This document shows positions 24,487 to 33,889 of a stretch of DNA of 64,000 nt, in pieces. Each line of letters opens with the position of its first letter. The first letter of the stretch is position 1. The position numbers and the translations under genes are program-made. The notes under the pieces are model-generated. The model saw nothing but the letters and a program-made list of their open reading frames with translations, was not told where the DNA came from and did not search any database. Source of the stretch: Streptomyces sp. NBC_00461 (GTDB lineage: Bacteria > Actinomycetota > Actinomycetes > Streptomycetales > Streptomycetaceae); contig NZ_CP107902.1 of NCBI RefSeq assembly GCF_036013935.1, forward strand, positions 7,287,001 to 7,351,000, given 5' to 3'.

Positions 24487-26052
24487 ATGGACAACACGCG
24501 ACTGGTTCCCCTCCGTGGCAGTGAGCGCAGCGCCCACGCGCATGCGCGCTCGACCGGAGCGGTGAGCGATTCAGAACGCATCGAGGTCACACTGGTCCTG
24601 CGCCGTCGCTCCGAGATCCCGGATGACCTGGTCGAAGGACCCGAGACGATCACGCGTGAGGAACTGGCGGCCCGTTACGGCGCCGGTCCGGCCGACATCG
24701 ACATGGTGAAACGGACAGCGGAGCAGCACGGGCTGACGGTGACTCAAACGGATCCGGCCGCACGTCGGGTCAAGATCTCCGGAACGCTCGGTCAGCTACG
24801 GTCCGTGGTGCAGGCCGACTCACTCACCATGGTCACGACCCCCGACCCGGCGGACGAAGAACGGATGGTGGAGCACCGGCAGCGGACCGGCGACCTGCGC
24901 ATCCTGCCCGAGTGGGACGGCGTGGTGATCGGCGTGACGGGCTTGGACAACCGACCGCAGGCCCGCCCGCACATCCAGCGCATGAAGGCCCATGCCGTCC
25001 ACTCGTCGTACTCGCCCGTCGACCTCGGCAAGATCTACCGCTTCCCCCCGGGCACGGACGGCAGCGGTCACACGATAGGCGTCGTCGAACTCGGCGGCGG
25101 GATCCCGGAAGGCGACCTGGACGCGTACTTCGCCATGCTGGGCATCCCCACGCCGCGCGTGGACGTCGTCGAGGTGGGCAGCGGCAGTAACGCCCCGGGC
25201 GACCCGGCCGACGGGGAGGTGATGCTCGACATCGAGGTGATCGGCGCGCTGGCGCCCGGTGCGCGCCAAGTCGTGTACTTCGCGGAGAACAGCGCGCAGG
25301 GCTTCGCCGACGCCGTCAGCACCGCGGTGTTCGCCGATCCCACGCCCACGGCAGTGAGCATCAGTTGGGGCCAGCGTGAGGACCTGTGGACCGCCCAAGG
25401 CCGCGCGATCCTCGACGCCGCACTGGCCGACGCCGCTGCCATGGGCGTCACCGTCTGCGTGGCTTCCGGTGACAACGGCAGCAGCGACGGCGACCCGACG
25501 GGCAAGCCGCACACCGACTTCCCTGCCTCAAGTCCTCGCGCCCTCGCCTGCGGCGGTACCCACCTGGAAGCCGACCCGGCCACCAGCACCGTCAACTCCG
25601 AGAGCGTGTGGAACAACGGAAACGGTTCCGCCTCCGGCGGCGGCGTCAGCCGCACGTTCATGCAGCCCAGTTGGCAGGCGAACGTCGGCGTACCCAACGG
25701 CAACGGCCAGGACCGCCGACGCGGCGTGCCCGATGTGGCCGCTGACGCCGACCCGAAGACCGGATACAGAGTGCTCATCCACGGCCGGGACGAGATCATC
25801 GGCGGCACCAGCGCCGTGGCCCCGCTCTGGGCCGCGTTGACCGTCCGTCTCGCCGAGGCACTCGGTCACCCGTTCGGCATGCTCCAGCCCGTGCTGTACG
25901 ACGGTGCGGCACCGGGGGTGAGCCCGGCCGGCTTCCGTGACATCACCCTGGGCGACATCGGTGGCTTCGCGGCCACGCCCGGCTGGGACGCCTGCACAGG
26001 ACTCGGTGTCCCGGACGGTCAGGCGCTGCTGGCCCGTCTCGCCTCGGTCTGA
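24487..26052 (+). CDS. S53-family serine-carboxyl peptidase (kumamolisin/sedolisin type)
   Basis: A 521-residue protease. An N-terminal pro-kumamolisin activation domain (residues 30-160) includes LVLRRRSEIPDDL and the ARYGAGPADIDMVKRTAEQH region. The catalytic domain begins around YSPVDLGKIYRFPPG. Catalytic residues visible are Glu and Asp in GEVMLDIEVIGALAPGA, the oxyanion Asp in VASGDNGSSDGD, and the nucleophile Ser in IGGTSAVAPLWAAL. The C-terminal DITLGDIGGFAATPGWDACT is the calcium-site region. No signal peptide is present, as in several kumamolisins, so the export route is unclear. Such enzymes cleave proteins at acidic pH. The start ATG 24487 matches the propeptide length. It is monocistronic. 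Confidence 0.88.
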   Translation: MDNTRLVPLRGSERSAHAHARSTGAVSDSERIEVTLVLRRRSEIPDDLVEGPETITREELAARYGAGPADIDMVKRTAEQHGLTVTQTDPAARRVKISGTLGQLRSVVQADSLTMVTTPDPADEERMVEHRQRTGDLRILPEWDGVVIGVTGLDNRPQARPHIQRMKAHAVHSSYSPVDLGKIYRFPPGTDGSGHTIGVVELGGGIPEGDLDAYFAMLGIPTPRVDVVEVGSGSNAPGDPADGEVMLDIEVIGALAPGARQVVYFAENSAQGFADAVSTAVFADPTPTAVSISWGQREDLWTAQGRAILDAALADAAAMGVTVCVASGDNGSSDGDPTGKPHTDFPASSPRALACGGTHLEADPATSTVNSESVWNNGNGSASGGGVSRTFMQPSWQANVGVPNGNGQDRRRGVPDVAADADPKTGYRVLIHGRDEIIGGTSAVAPLWAALTVRLAEALGHPFGMLQPVLYDGAAPGVSPAGFRDITLGDIGGFAATPGWDACTGLGVPDGQALLARLASV

Positions 26053-26232
26053 CAGCCGCACAACCGGCGTGCCGTCCACCGGGAAGCCTCTGGTGGACGG
26101 CACGGTGAATCCGGGCCTGACACGACTCGGCGAGTCGGGCGTGCGGAACGCACCAGGACGCTATGGCCGATCCGACGATCCGACCGGGAGGGCGTCTGTT
26201 CCCGGCCGTGACCGAACGCGGGGTGCGTGAGG

Positions 26233-26934
26233 TCAGTCGTCGATTGTTGGGATCGAGTCGTCGCGCAGGCTGGTGGCCAGCCACTGCTCAACGGCCGTGA
26301 TGTGGACGGCCGCCGCGGCGGCGGCGTGCAGGGCGTCGCGTGACTGGAGTGCGGTGAGGATCTGTTCGTGGTCCTCGTGGGCTCTGTTCAGGGCGTCACC
26401 GGCCTGGCTGCCGCGGACGATGCGGACGCGCTGTGTGCGCGTGGAGAGCACTTGCAGCAGCATCGACAGCACGGGGTTGCCGACCGCTTCGATGATTCTG
26501 AGGTGGAAGGCGATGTCGTGGGCGACGAACTCCTCCACGGTGGCTACGGTCCGGGACCGGTCGAGGATGTTGCGCAGTTCCTGGAGGTCCTTGGGTTTCA
26601 GGAGCGCGGCGGCGAGCCCTGTCGCCTGCGGTTCCAGCAGTCGGCGCACCTGGAGCAGTTGCAGAGCAGTGTGGCCCTGGGAGACATCGGCGGCGAAGGA
26701 GAGGCTTTCCAGCAGGAGATGGGGTTCCAGGCTGGAGACGTAGGTGCCGTCGCCCTGACGGGTGATCAGGATCCGCATGGCGGTCAGCGCCCGAACGGCC
26801 TCGCGAAGGGAGTTGCGGGACAGGCCGAGTTGCTCGGCGAGGATCTCCTCTCTGGGCAGCCGGGAACCGGGCTCGAGCTCGCCGTCGACGATCATCGTCT
26901 TGATCTTGTCGATCGCATCGTCCGTCAGTGCCAC
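26233..26934 (-). CDS. GntR-family regulator with FCD domain (fucose locus)
   Basis: A 233-residue FadR-subfamily regulator. It has a GntR winged helix (DKIKTMIVDGELEPGSRLPR, EQLGLSRNSLREAVRAL) and a C-terminal FCD ligand domain with its metal-site pattern (EEFVAHDIAFHLRIIEAVGN, RAHEDHEQILTALQSRD). The GTG at 26934 is chosen because GGAGAGGA is 6 nt upstream; the in-frame ATG at 26940 has no spacing. It is the last gene of the minus-strand ABC operon and probably controls both divergent fucose operons through the ACATC(C/G)GA sites. FCD regulators typically release DNA on binding a sugar acid, so a fuconate-derived inducer is likely. Confidence 0.88.
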   Translation of the reverse strand: MALTDDAIDKIKTMIVDGELEPGSRLPREEILAEQLGLSRNSLREAVRALTAMRILITRQGDGTYVSSLEPHLLLESLSFAADVSQGHTALQLLQVRRLLEPQATGLAAALLKPKDLQELRNILDRSRTVATVEEFVAHDIAFHLRIIEAVGNPVLSMLLQVLSTRTQRVRIVRGSQAGDALNRAHEDHEQILTALQSRDALHAAAAAAVHITAVEQWLATSLRDDSIPTIDD

Positions 26935-27019
26935 GAGCATTCCTCTCCGTGCCGGGATGAGTGGGGCGGGCTCTGCCGGGCCCGGTTCTGGGCCGGTAGA
27001 CCCCGCCTGCGGTGCGTGG

Positions 27020-28063
27020 CTATTCCTGCTTCTCGCCGGAGGCGAACCGGGAGATGATCAGGGCGACGATGATGATGGCTCCGTTGAGGAACTGGTTCCA
27101 CAGCGGAGGCACGCCGGCCAGGGTCATGACGTTCACGACCAGCTGGAGGGTGAGGACGCCGGTGAGGGCACCGAACACGGAGCCCTTGCCGCCGTTGAGG
27201 CTGACCCCGCCGATGACGGTCGCGGCGAAGACCTGGAAGATCCAGCCGCTGCCCTGGGTGGCGGAGATGGAGCCGTAGTGGCCGCTGTAGAGGATGCCGG
27301 CGAACGCGGCGAGAACGCTGCCGAGGATGAGGACGATCCACACGATGCGGTCGACGCGGATGCCCGCGGTACGTGCCGCCTCCGCGTTGCCGCCGATCGC
27401 GTACAGCGCCCGGCCGTGCCGGAGCCAGGCCAGTGCACTGCCCCCGATGGCGAAGAGCAGCGCGCACACCCAGATGGCGGCGGGTACGCCCACCCAGGAC
27501 GTCCTGCCCAAGTAGGTGAAGGAGGAAGGCAGTTCGACGATCGACTGCCCCTGGGAGAGGGCGACCTGGAGGCCGCGCAGCATGGTCAGGCCGCCCAGGG
27601 TGACGATGAAGCCGTTGAGGCGCAGCTTGAGGATGAGGAAGCCGTTGACGGCACCGATCAGCGCGCCGACCAGCAGACACAGCGGGATCGCCGTCCACTC
27701 GGGAAAGAGACCCAGCCCGTTGAACCGGCCGCCGCTGGACGGCAGAACGAGCCATACGGCGATGACGGGAGCCACACCGATGGTGGACTCCAGCGACAGG
27801 TCCATCCGCCCGGCGACCAGGATGAACGTCGTGGCCAGCACCAGCAGGCTCAGTTCGGTGGACTGCTGGGCCACACCGATGAGGTTGTCGGCGGTCAGGA
27901 AGGCCGGCGAGACGATGAACCCGATCAGGCCGAGGACGAGGATCGCCGGAACCAGGGACAGTTCACGGAAGCGCCCGAGGTCGACCCGGCGGCGCGCGGT
28001 CTGCGCGTCGGCAGGCTCAGCCTTGCTCACTGCGGGGTCGGTGAGATCTGTGGTGGCGGACAT
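27020..28063 (-). CDS. Sugar ABC transporter permease (fucose locus)
   Basis: A 347-residue BPD_transp_2 permease with about nine to ten membrane segments. Conserved parts are VAGRMDLSLESTIGVAPVIA, VNGFLILKLRLNGFIVTLGG and the C-terminal GGVSLNGGKGSVFGALTGVL. It ends in a soluble FASGEKQE tail. It is 2 nt downstream of the ATPase gene. Together they make a ribose/rhamnose-type importer; L-fucose is inferred as substrate from the divergent pathway. Confidence 0.9.
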   Translation of the reverse strand: MSATTDLTDPAVSKAEPADAQTARRRVDLGRFRELSLVPAILVLGLIGFIVSPAFLTADNLIGVAQQSTELSLLVLATTFILVAGRMDLSLESTIGVAPVIAVWLVLPSSGGRFNGLGLFPEWTAIPLCLLVGALIGAVNGFLILKLRLNGFIVTLGGLTMLRGLQVALSQGQSIVELPSSFTYLGRTSWVGVPAAIWVCALLFAIGGSALAWLRHGRALYAIGGNAEAARTAGIRVDRIVWIVLILGSVLAAFAGILYSGHYGSISATQGSGWIFQVFAATVIGGVSLNGGKGSVFGALTGVLTLQLVVNVMTLAGVPPLWNQFLNGAIIIVALIISRFASGEKQE

Positions 28064-28065
28064 GA

Positions 28066-29667
28066 CTACCTTCCGTGCTCGTCTGCGCCGGTTGAGGCGG
28101 GTACGGCGGATGCGGGGGACGCGGTGGCGGGGGCCGTGTCGCCGCTGACGCCCTCGATGGCGGCGACGACGACCTCGTCCTTCCAGCCGCGGTCGAACTC
28201 GGCGACCACGCGGCCGTGGAACATGACGACGACCCGGTCGCAGACCTTCAGGTCGTCCAGTTCGTCGGAGACGATCAGCGCGGCCCTGCCGCCGTCCGCG
28301 ACCTGCCGGATACGGCCGAGGAGAAATTCCTTGGACTTGACGTCCACCCCGTTGGTGGGCCGGATGGCGACCAGGACGTGCGGATCGGTGGCCAGCGCAC
28401 GGGCGACGACGACCTTCTGCTGGTTGCCGCCCGAGAGGGCGGAGACCGGGGTGGCGGCTCCGGGGGTCTTGATGTCGAGGTCCCGGATCATGCGGGCGGC
28501 GAACGCCTTGGTGCGGGCCGGCAGGACCGTGCCGAAGGGACCGAGCTGGTCGGTGACGGTGAGCGTCGCGTTCTCCGCCACGCTGCGGTTGTTCACCAGT
28601 CCCTGAAGGTGGCGGTCCTCGGGGACCAGACCGACTCCGGCAGTGAGCGCGGACGGCACGCTGCCGGTGCGCACGCTCCGGTCGGCGACCGTGATCCGGC
28701 CGTCCTTGGCGCGGTGCAGACCGGCGATCGCCTCACCCACCTGCACGTTGCCGCTGGCGGTGGCTCCGGCGAGCCCGACGACCTCGCCGGAGCGGACCGA
28801 GAGGGAGATGTCCTCGCAGACGTCGGGCAGTGTCAGGCCGTCGATCGTCAGCAGTTCCTTGGCGTCGGACCGCGCGGCCCGGGGCCCGCCCGCGGTGGCG
28901 GTGACCATGGAGGCGGACTCGCCGGTCATGGCCTCCACCAGTGCCTGGTGGCCGAGTTCGGCGACGGGCGCGGTGAGGATGTGGCCCGCGTCGCGGTAGA
29001 CCGTGACCGTGGTGCAGAGGTCGTACACCTCTTGCAGGTGGTGCGAGATGAAGAGGAAGGCGACGCCCTGCTGCTGGAGGTCGCGGAGTTTCTCGAAGAG
29101 CCGGTCGATGCCGCGGGCATCGAGTTTGGCGGTCGGCTCGTCGAGGATGATGAAGCGTGCGCCGAAGGACAGGGCTCGTGCGATCTCCACGAACTGCCGC
29201 TGCTCGACGGTGAGGTCCCTGGCCCGAGCGGCGGGGTCGACGGCCACGCCGTACTCGCCGAGCAGTTCCTCGGCACGCCGGCGCAGCAGCTTCCAGCGGA
29301 TGGGCTGCATCGCCCTGCCGCTCTGCCGGTTCAGGAAGAGGTTCTCGGCGACGGTCAGCTCACCGATGATGGTGGAGCGCTGGTAGACACAGGCGACGCG
29401 GGAGCGCCAGGCGTCGATGTCGCCGAAGGCGGGCGCGGGCTCACCGGAGAAGCGCAGGGTTCCGGTGTCCGGTTGCTGGAGGCCGGTGAGGACGGACACC
29501 AGCGTGGACTTGCCGGCGCCGTTGCGTCCGACCAGGGCGTGCGACTCGCCCGGGGCGACGGTGATGCGGGCTTCGCGCAGTGCGACGGTCGCGCCGAAGC
29601 GTTTGCTGATGCCGGTCGCCTCGGCCACCGGGGCCGGGGTGCCGGGGCCGGTCGCGGTGTCCGCCAT
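28066..29667 (-). CDS. Sugar ABC transporter ATPase with two ABC domains (fucose locus)
   Basis: A 533-residue tandem ABC ATPase of the RbsA/MglA type. Domain 1 has Walker A GRNGAGKST, Walker B FIILDEPTAKLD and switch His FISHH. Its signature is reduced to DLTVEQRQFVEIARALS. Domain 2 has Walker A-like GATASGNVQVGEA and signature ALSGGNQQKVVVARAL. Walker B is changed to HVLVAIRPTNGVD (Arg-Pro instead of Asp-Glu-Pro), so the second site is degenerate, as in other RbsA-like proteins. The ATG at 29667 gives the expected N-terminus. It contrasts with the single-domain ATPase of the ribose operon. Confidence 0.9.
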   Translation of the reverse strand: MADTATGPGTPAPVAEATGISKRFGATVALREARITVAPGESHALVGRNGAGKSTLVSVLTGLQQPDTGTLRFSGEPAPAFGDIDAWRSRVACVYQRSTIIGELTVAENLFLNRQSGRAMQPIRWKLLRRRAEELLGEYGVAVDPAARARDLTVEQRQFVEIARALSFGARFIILDEPTAKLDARGIDRLFEKLRDLQQQGVAFLFISHHLQEVYDLCTTVTVYRDAGHILTAPVAELGHQALVEAMTGESASMVTATAGGPRAARSDAKELLTIDGLTLPDVCEDISLSVRSGEVVGLAGATASGNVQVGEAIAGLHRAKDGRITVADRSVRTGSVPSALTAGVGLVPEDRHLQGLVNNRSVAENATLTVTDQLGPFGTVLPARTKAFAARMIRDLDIKTPGAATPVSALSGGNQQKVVVARALATDPHVLVAIRPTNGVDVKSKEFLLGRIRQVADGGRAALIVSDELDDLKVCDRVVVMFHGRVVAEFDRGWKDEVVVAAIEGVSGDTAPATASPASAVPASTGADEHGR

Positions 29668-29804
29668 GGTGGATACCGTCCTTTGCGTACGGGGGCTGGG
29701 GCCAAGGGGCGCGGGCGTGGACCCGGGCCTGCGGGGCAGGGGGCGCCGGGAGACGGAGGCGGTGCTCCACGTCTCCCGGCGCGGCGGGCGGGACCCTGCC
29801 GTCA

Positions 29805-30851
29805 TCAGCCGACGTTGTTGCCCCACAGGGCCTTGTCGTCGACGTTCTTCTTGGTGACCAGCGGCGCGGGGAGCTGGTCCTCAAGGCCGTTGGGCAGCTT
29901 GATGATGGTGGAGTCGTGGTCGGTCGCACCCGGCTTGAAGGTCTTGCCCTCGGCCGCGGCCTTGGCGTAGTACAGCGCGTACTTGGCGTAGAGGTCGGCG
30001 GGCTGGGAGATCGTGGCGTCGATCTGGCCCTTGCGGATGGCGTCGAACTCCTGCGGGATGCCGTCGTTGGAGACGATGCTGATGTGGCCCTTCTGCCCGG
30101 CGGGCTTGAGCAGGCCCTTCTGCTCCAGCAGGGCGAGGGTCGGCTGGAGGAAGACGCCGCCGGCCTGCATGTAGATGCCGTTCAGGTCCTTGTTCTGGGC
30201 GAGGAGCGACTGCAGCTTCGCGGAGGCCACGTCGCCCTTCCAGTCGGTGGGCAGCTCGAAGACCTTGATCTTCGGGAACTCCGTCTTCATGCACTCCGCG
30301 AAGGCCTCGGAGCGGTCACGTCCGTTGATCGAGTCCAGCGCACCCTGCAGCTCGGCCACCTTGCCCTTGCCGCCCAGCTGCTTGCCGAGGAACTCGCAGG
30401 CCTTGGTGCCGTAGGCCCGGTTGTCGGCGCGGACCACCATGTAGACATCGCCCTTGTCGGGCCTGGTGTCGACGCTGATCACGGGGATCTTCTTCGACGC
30501 GAGGGTGTCGAGGGTGGAGGCGATCGCGCCGGTGTCCTGCGGGGCCATGACGACGGCCTTGGCGCCGGTGTTCTGGAACACCTGGACGTTGGCGACCAGC
30601 TTGGTCACGTCGTTCTGCGAGTTGCTCAGCGGCAGGGCGTTGATGCCGTCGGTCTTGATGTCCTTCTTCACGTACTGGGCGTACGAGTTCCAGAAGTCGG
30701 AGTCGGAGCGCGGCAGGTCGATACCGATGGCGGGCTTGTCACCGCCCGAGGCGACCGAGGCGGTGCTCGCGCGGTTGCAAGCGGTGGCGAGGGTCAGCAC
30801 CGCGACGACGGTGACGGCTGCGGCGGCGGAACGGGTGTGAGCGAGCTTCAT
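29805..30851 (-). CDS. Sugar-binding lipoprotein (fucose locus)
   Basis: A 348-residue type I sugar-binding protein. A signal peptide with lipobox LATAC (Cys about 25) anchors it. The mature part has AIGIDLPRSDSDFWNSYAQY, VISVDTRPDKGDVYMVVRAD, a GRDRSEAFAECMKT loop and HISIVSNDGIPQEFDAIRKG. It is the first gene of the importer operon, behind an apparent promoter at 31111-31140 with an operator just downstream of the start point. L-fucose or an L-fucosyl sugar is the likely ligand by context. Confidence 0.88.
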   Translation of the reverse strand: MKLAHTRSAAAAVTVVAVLTLATACNRASTASVASGGDKPAIGIDLPRSDSDFWNSYAQYVKKDIKTDGINALPLSNSQNDVTKLVANVQVFQNTGAKAVVMAPQDTGAIASTLDTLASKKIPVISVDTRPDKGDVYMVVRADNRAYGTKACEFLGKQLGGKGKVAELQGALDSINGRDRSEAFAECMKTEFPKIKVFELPTDWKGDVASAKLQSLLAQNKDLNGIYMQAGGVFLQPTLALLEQKGLLKPAGQKGHISIVSNDGIPQEFDAIRKGQIDATISQPADLYAKYALYYAKAAAEGKTFKPGATDHDSTIIKLPNGLEDQLPAPLVTKKNVDDKALWGNNVG

Positions 30852-31078
30852 GGCCGTGATCTCTCCTTAGCCAGGGGCACAGGGCCGCAGGGCGACGGTG
30901 GGAGGGGGCGTACCTGCCTGTGGGGAGGGGCGAGGTCGTCAGACGGGCAGGTGCCGATCCGGCGCGGAAAACGCGTAGATCGTCCCTGAGAGGGGCGGGT
31001 GTGAGGGTCGAGCGGAGACCGAGAACCGGAGGTGAAGCGACCGGCCGGATGGGGCCGAACAGGCGAGCTGGATGGCGG

Positions 31079-31094
31079 GGTATTCCTCCGATGT
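31079..31094. promoter_or_regulatory. Operator of the importer operon
   Basis: On the minus strand it reads ACATCGGAGGAATACC and matches ACATCCGAGGAATCC at 31490. It lies about 17 bp downstream of the importer -10 box, a road-block position for the GntR repressor. Confidence 0.65.
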
Positions 31095-31110
31095 CTCTCG
31101 GACGACGAGG

Positions 31111-31140
31111 ACGTTACGACGACGTTGCCGCCGTTGACAA
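31111..31140 (-). promoter_or_regulatory. Promoter of the fucose importer operon
   Basis: Minus-strand TTGTCA (31135-31140) and TAACGT (31111-31116) with an 18-bp spacer resemble a HrdB-type promoter. The leader to the binding-protein start is about 250 nt. Confidence 0.5.
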
Positions 31141-31392
31141 GAGTTCACAGCCAGAGATTTACCGGGCATCCTGCGCAGGGCGTCGCGGCGCCGTTCCGGC
31201 CTTGTGGCGCCGCGCTGGCTCCCATCTGGCCTGTGTGTTCACGGAACCCGCGGGTGGGGGCGACGCGCCGCGGCAGCTTACGATTCGGCAACGGGAGGCG
31301 CGCCCCTGGTGCCCATCGCCGCACATCGGCCCATCCGTAGGCCGACTCCACCCGCTCTCACCAGGGCAGGGAGGCTTGTGGTTCGCCTATGG

Positions 31393-31404
31393 ATTCATCG
31401 GATG
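31393..31404. promoter_or_regulatory. Additional operator-like site
   Basis: ATTCATCGGATG carries the same CATC(C/G)GAT core as the other sites in the divergent region. It lies between the two promoters. The stretch 31141-31489 otherwise shows no gene. Confidence 0.4.
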
Positions 31405-31489
31405 GCGGATTGGGTGCCCACCTCTCCGGTCGCGTGTGATGGCGGGAGATGTGCCCCTTGTGCGGCTTGACCGGCAACGCCCGAGAAAT

Positions 31490-31504
31490 ACATCCGAGGA
31501 ATCC
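31490..31504. promoter_or_regulatory. Operator of the fucose catabolic operon
   Basis: ACATCCGAGGAATCC, nearly identical to the importer site in reverse orientation, immediately upstream of the -35 box at 31506. Confidence 0.65.
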
Positions 31505-31505
31505 A

Positions 31506-31535
31506 TTGCCAGGGGTGATCTCTGCGATCTAAGGT
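31506..31535 (+). promoter_or_regulatory. Promoter of the fucose catabolic operon
   Basis: TTGCCA (31506-31511) and TAAGGT (31530-31535) with an 18-bp spacer. It is flanked by operators on both sides (31490 and 31549). Confidence 0.45.
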
Positions 31536-31548
31536 CTCCGTGCCGTCA

Positions 31549-31560
31549 TTCATCCGATGA
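31549..31560. promoter_or_regulatory. Downstream operator of the fucose catabolic operon
   Basis: TTCATCCGATGA just behind the predicted start point shares the CATCCGATG core with the fucosidase site at 36236. Confidence 0.55.
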
Positions 31561-31676
31561 CTGGTGAGGCGCAGGAGCGAGGCTCTTCGAGACCTCCCGT
31601 CCGGCGCATCGCAGGCGGCCCGGCCCGCGGCCGGCCACCTCTGAGACGAAACCCGCATGGCAAGGGAGCTCCCCCA

Positions 31677-32528
31677 GTGAAACTGCTACGAGTCGGCGCC
31701 CCCGGTGAGGAGCGGCCGGCCGTCCGCACCGACGACGGCCGACTGCTGGACCTGTCCTCCGTGACCCCGGACATCGACGGCGCCTTCCTCGCCTCCGGGG
31801 GAGTCGACCGGGCCCGCGCGGCTGTCACGGCGGGAGAGCTGCCCCGACTCGACCCGGAGGGTCTGCGCGTCGGCGCACCCGTCGCCCGCCCCGGCAAGAT
31901 CGTCTGCGTCGGTCTGAACTACCGCGACCACGCCGCCGAGACCGGCGCGGCGATCCCCGCCCGCCCGGTGGTCTTCATGAAGGACCCGGGGACGGTCGTC
32001 GGCCCGTACGACGAGGTGCTGATCCCCCGGGGGTCGGTGAAGACCGACTGGGAGGTCGAACTCGCCGTCGTCATCGGACAGCGGGCCCGCTACCTCGACG
32101 GACCCGAGGCCGCGCGGAACGTGATCGCGGGATACGCGATCAGCCATGACGTCTCGGAGCGCGAGTTCCAGCTGGAGTACTCCTCGCAGTGGGACCTGGG
32201 CAAGTCCTGCGAGACCTTCAACCCGCTCGGTCCGTGGCTGGTCACCGCCGACGAGGCCGGCGACCCGCAGAACCTCGGCCTGCACCTGAGCGTCAACGGC
32301 GTGAAGCGGCAGGACGGCCACACCAGCGACATGATCTTCCCGGTCGAGCACATCGTGTCGTACCTGAGCCAGTACATGGTCCTGGAGCCGGGTGACGTGA
32401 TCAACACCGGTACGCCCGCGGGCGTGGCCCTCGGCCTTCCCGGCACCCCCTTCCTGCGATCCGGCGACACCGTCGAGCTCTCCGTCGACGGCCTCGGCAG
32501 CCAGCGCCAGACCTTCGCCCAAGCGTGA
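31677..32528 (+). CDS. Fumarylacetoacetate hydrolase-family enzyme (2,4-diketo-3-deoxy-L-fuconate hydrolase)
   Basis: A 283-residue FAH-family hydrolase that, by pathway context, splits 2,4-diketo-3-deoxy-L-fuconate to pyruvate and L-lactate. Family motifs are [39 protein letters not shown], metal ligands in [11 protein letters not shown], and [20 protein letters not shown] followed by [15 protein letters not shown]. The GTG at 31677 follows AGGGAG. It is the first gene of a five-gene operon in which the next four starts overlap or closely follow the previous stop. Confidence 0.88.
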   Translation: MKLLRVGAPGEERPAVRTDDGRLLDLSSVTPDIDGAFLASGGVDRARAAVTAGELPRLDPEGLRVGAPVARPGKIVCVGLNYRDHAAETGAAIPARPVVFMKDPGTVVGPYDEVLIPRGSVKTDWEVELAVVIGQRARYLDGPEAARNVIAGYAISHDVSEREFQLEYSSQWDLGKSCETFNPLGPWLVTADEAGDPQNLGLHLSVNGVKRQDGHTSDMIFPVEHIVSYLSQYMVLEPGDVINTGTPAGVALGLPGTPFLRSGDTVELSVDGLGSQRQTFAQA

Positions 32529-32542
32529 AAGGCACCACCACC

Positions 32543-33889
32543 GTGACTGCAAACTCCGCCCGGATCACGGCCGTCGACACCTATGACGTCCGCTTCCCCA
32601 CCTCGCGGGAACTGGACGGGTCCGACGCCATGAACCCGGACCCCGACTACTCCGCCGCCTATGCGGTGCTGCGCACCGACGCCGGCGACGGACACGAAGG
32701 CCACGGCTTCACCTTCACCATCGGACGCGGCAACGACGTCCAGGTCGCCGCGATCGACGCCCTGCGGCCCCATCTCGTGGGCCGCAGCGTCCAGGAGCTG
32801 TGCGCCGACCCCGGCTCCGTCAGCCGCGACCTGATCGGTGACAGTCAGCTGCGCTGGCTGGGACCCGAGAAGGGCGTGATGCACATGGCGATCGGCGCCG
32901 TCGTCAACGCCGTGTGGGACCTCGCCGCCAAGCGCGCCGGACAGCCCCTGTGGCGGCTGCTCGCCCACGCCGACCCCGAGTGGCTGGTCTCCCAGGTCGA
33001 CTTCCGCTACATCGCCGACGTCCTCACCCCCGAGGACGCCCTCCAACTGCTGCGCGACGGCAGAGACGGGGTCGCGGAGCGCGAGGCCGTCCTGCTGGAG
33101 CGCGGCTACCCCGGCTACACCACCTCCCCGGGCTGGCTGGGCTACTCCGACGACAAGCTCACCCGGCTGGCCAAGCAGGCCGTCGCCGACGGCTTCACCC
33201 AGATCAAGCTCAAGGTCGGCGCGGACCTGGCCGACGACATCCGGCGCCTGCGTACCGCCCGTACCGCCGTCGGCGACGGCATCCGCATCGCCATCGACGC
33301 CAACCAGCGGTGGAACGTGGGCGACGCGATCGAGTGGACCAAGGCGCTCGCCGAGTACGACCCGTACTGGATCGAGGAGCCCACCAGCCCCGACGACGTC
33401 CTCGGCCACGCCGCCGTACGGCAGGCGGTGGCCCCCGTGAAGGTCGCCACCGGCGAGCACGTCCAGAACCGCATCGTCTTCAAGCAGCTGCTCCAGGCCG
33501 GCGCCATCGACGTCCTCCAGATCGACGCGGCCCGGGTCGGCGGGGTCAACGAGAACCTCGCGATCCTGCTGCTCGCCGCGAAGTTCGGGGTGCCCGTCTG
33601 CCCGCACGCCGGCGGAGTGGGCCTGTGCGAGCTGGTGCAGCACCTGTCGATGTTCGACTACCTGGCGCTGTCCGGCACCACCGAGAACCGGGTCATCGAG
33701 TACGTCGACCACCTCCACCAGCACTTCACCGCGCCCGTGGTGATCCGCGACGGCCACTACACCGCGCCGCTCGCCGCCGGCTTCTCCGCCACCATGCGGG
33801 AGGAGTCCATCGCCGAGTTCCGCTACCCGGACGGTACGTTCTGGCTGGCCGACGGCGCCGCACAGGGAGAGCAGGGAGAGACCGCATGA
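32543..33889 (+). CDS. L-fuconate dehydratase
   Basis: A 448-residue enolase-superfamily dehydratase turning L-fuconate into 2-keto-3-deoxy-L-fuconate. Signature residues are the N-terminal [20 protein letters not shown], the catalytic Lys pair in [12 protein letters not shown], Mg ligands in [19 protein letters not shown] and [10 protein letters not shown], and the catalytic His in [15 protein letters not shown] 32543 is preferred because GAAAGG precedes it at about 10 nt and the product then starts like the family. An in-frame GTG at 32525 overlaps the previous stop and is an alternative. It distinguishes this locus as a fucose, rather than rhamnose, pathway. Confidence 0.88.
   Translation: MTANSARITAVDTYDVRFPTSRELDGSDAMNPDPDYSAAYAVLRTDAGDGHEGHGFTFTIGRGNDVQVAAIDALRPHLVGRSVQELCADPGSVSRDLIGDSQLRWLGPEKGVMHMAIGAVVNAVWDLAAKRAGQPLWRLLAHADPEWLVSQVDFRYIADVLTPEDALQLLRDGRDGVAEREAVLLERGYPGYTTSPGWLGYSDDKLTRLAKQAVADGFTQIKLKVGADLADDIRRLRTARTAVGDGIRIAIDANQRWNVGDAIEWTKALAEYDPYWIEEPTSPDDVLGHAAVRQAVAPVKVATGEHVQNRIVFKQLLQAGAIDVLQIDAARVGGVNENLAILLLAAKFGVPVCPHAGGVGLCELVQHLSMFDYLALSGTTENRVIEYVDHLHQHFTAPVVIRDGHYTAPLAAGFSATMREESIAEFRYPDGTFWLADGAAQGEQGETA

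Noticed and set aside
30920..31567. Open frame in the fucose divergent region as a gene
   Set aside because: No ribosome-binding site or domain; it covers two promoters and several operators.
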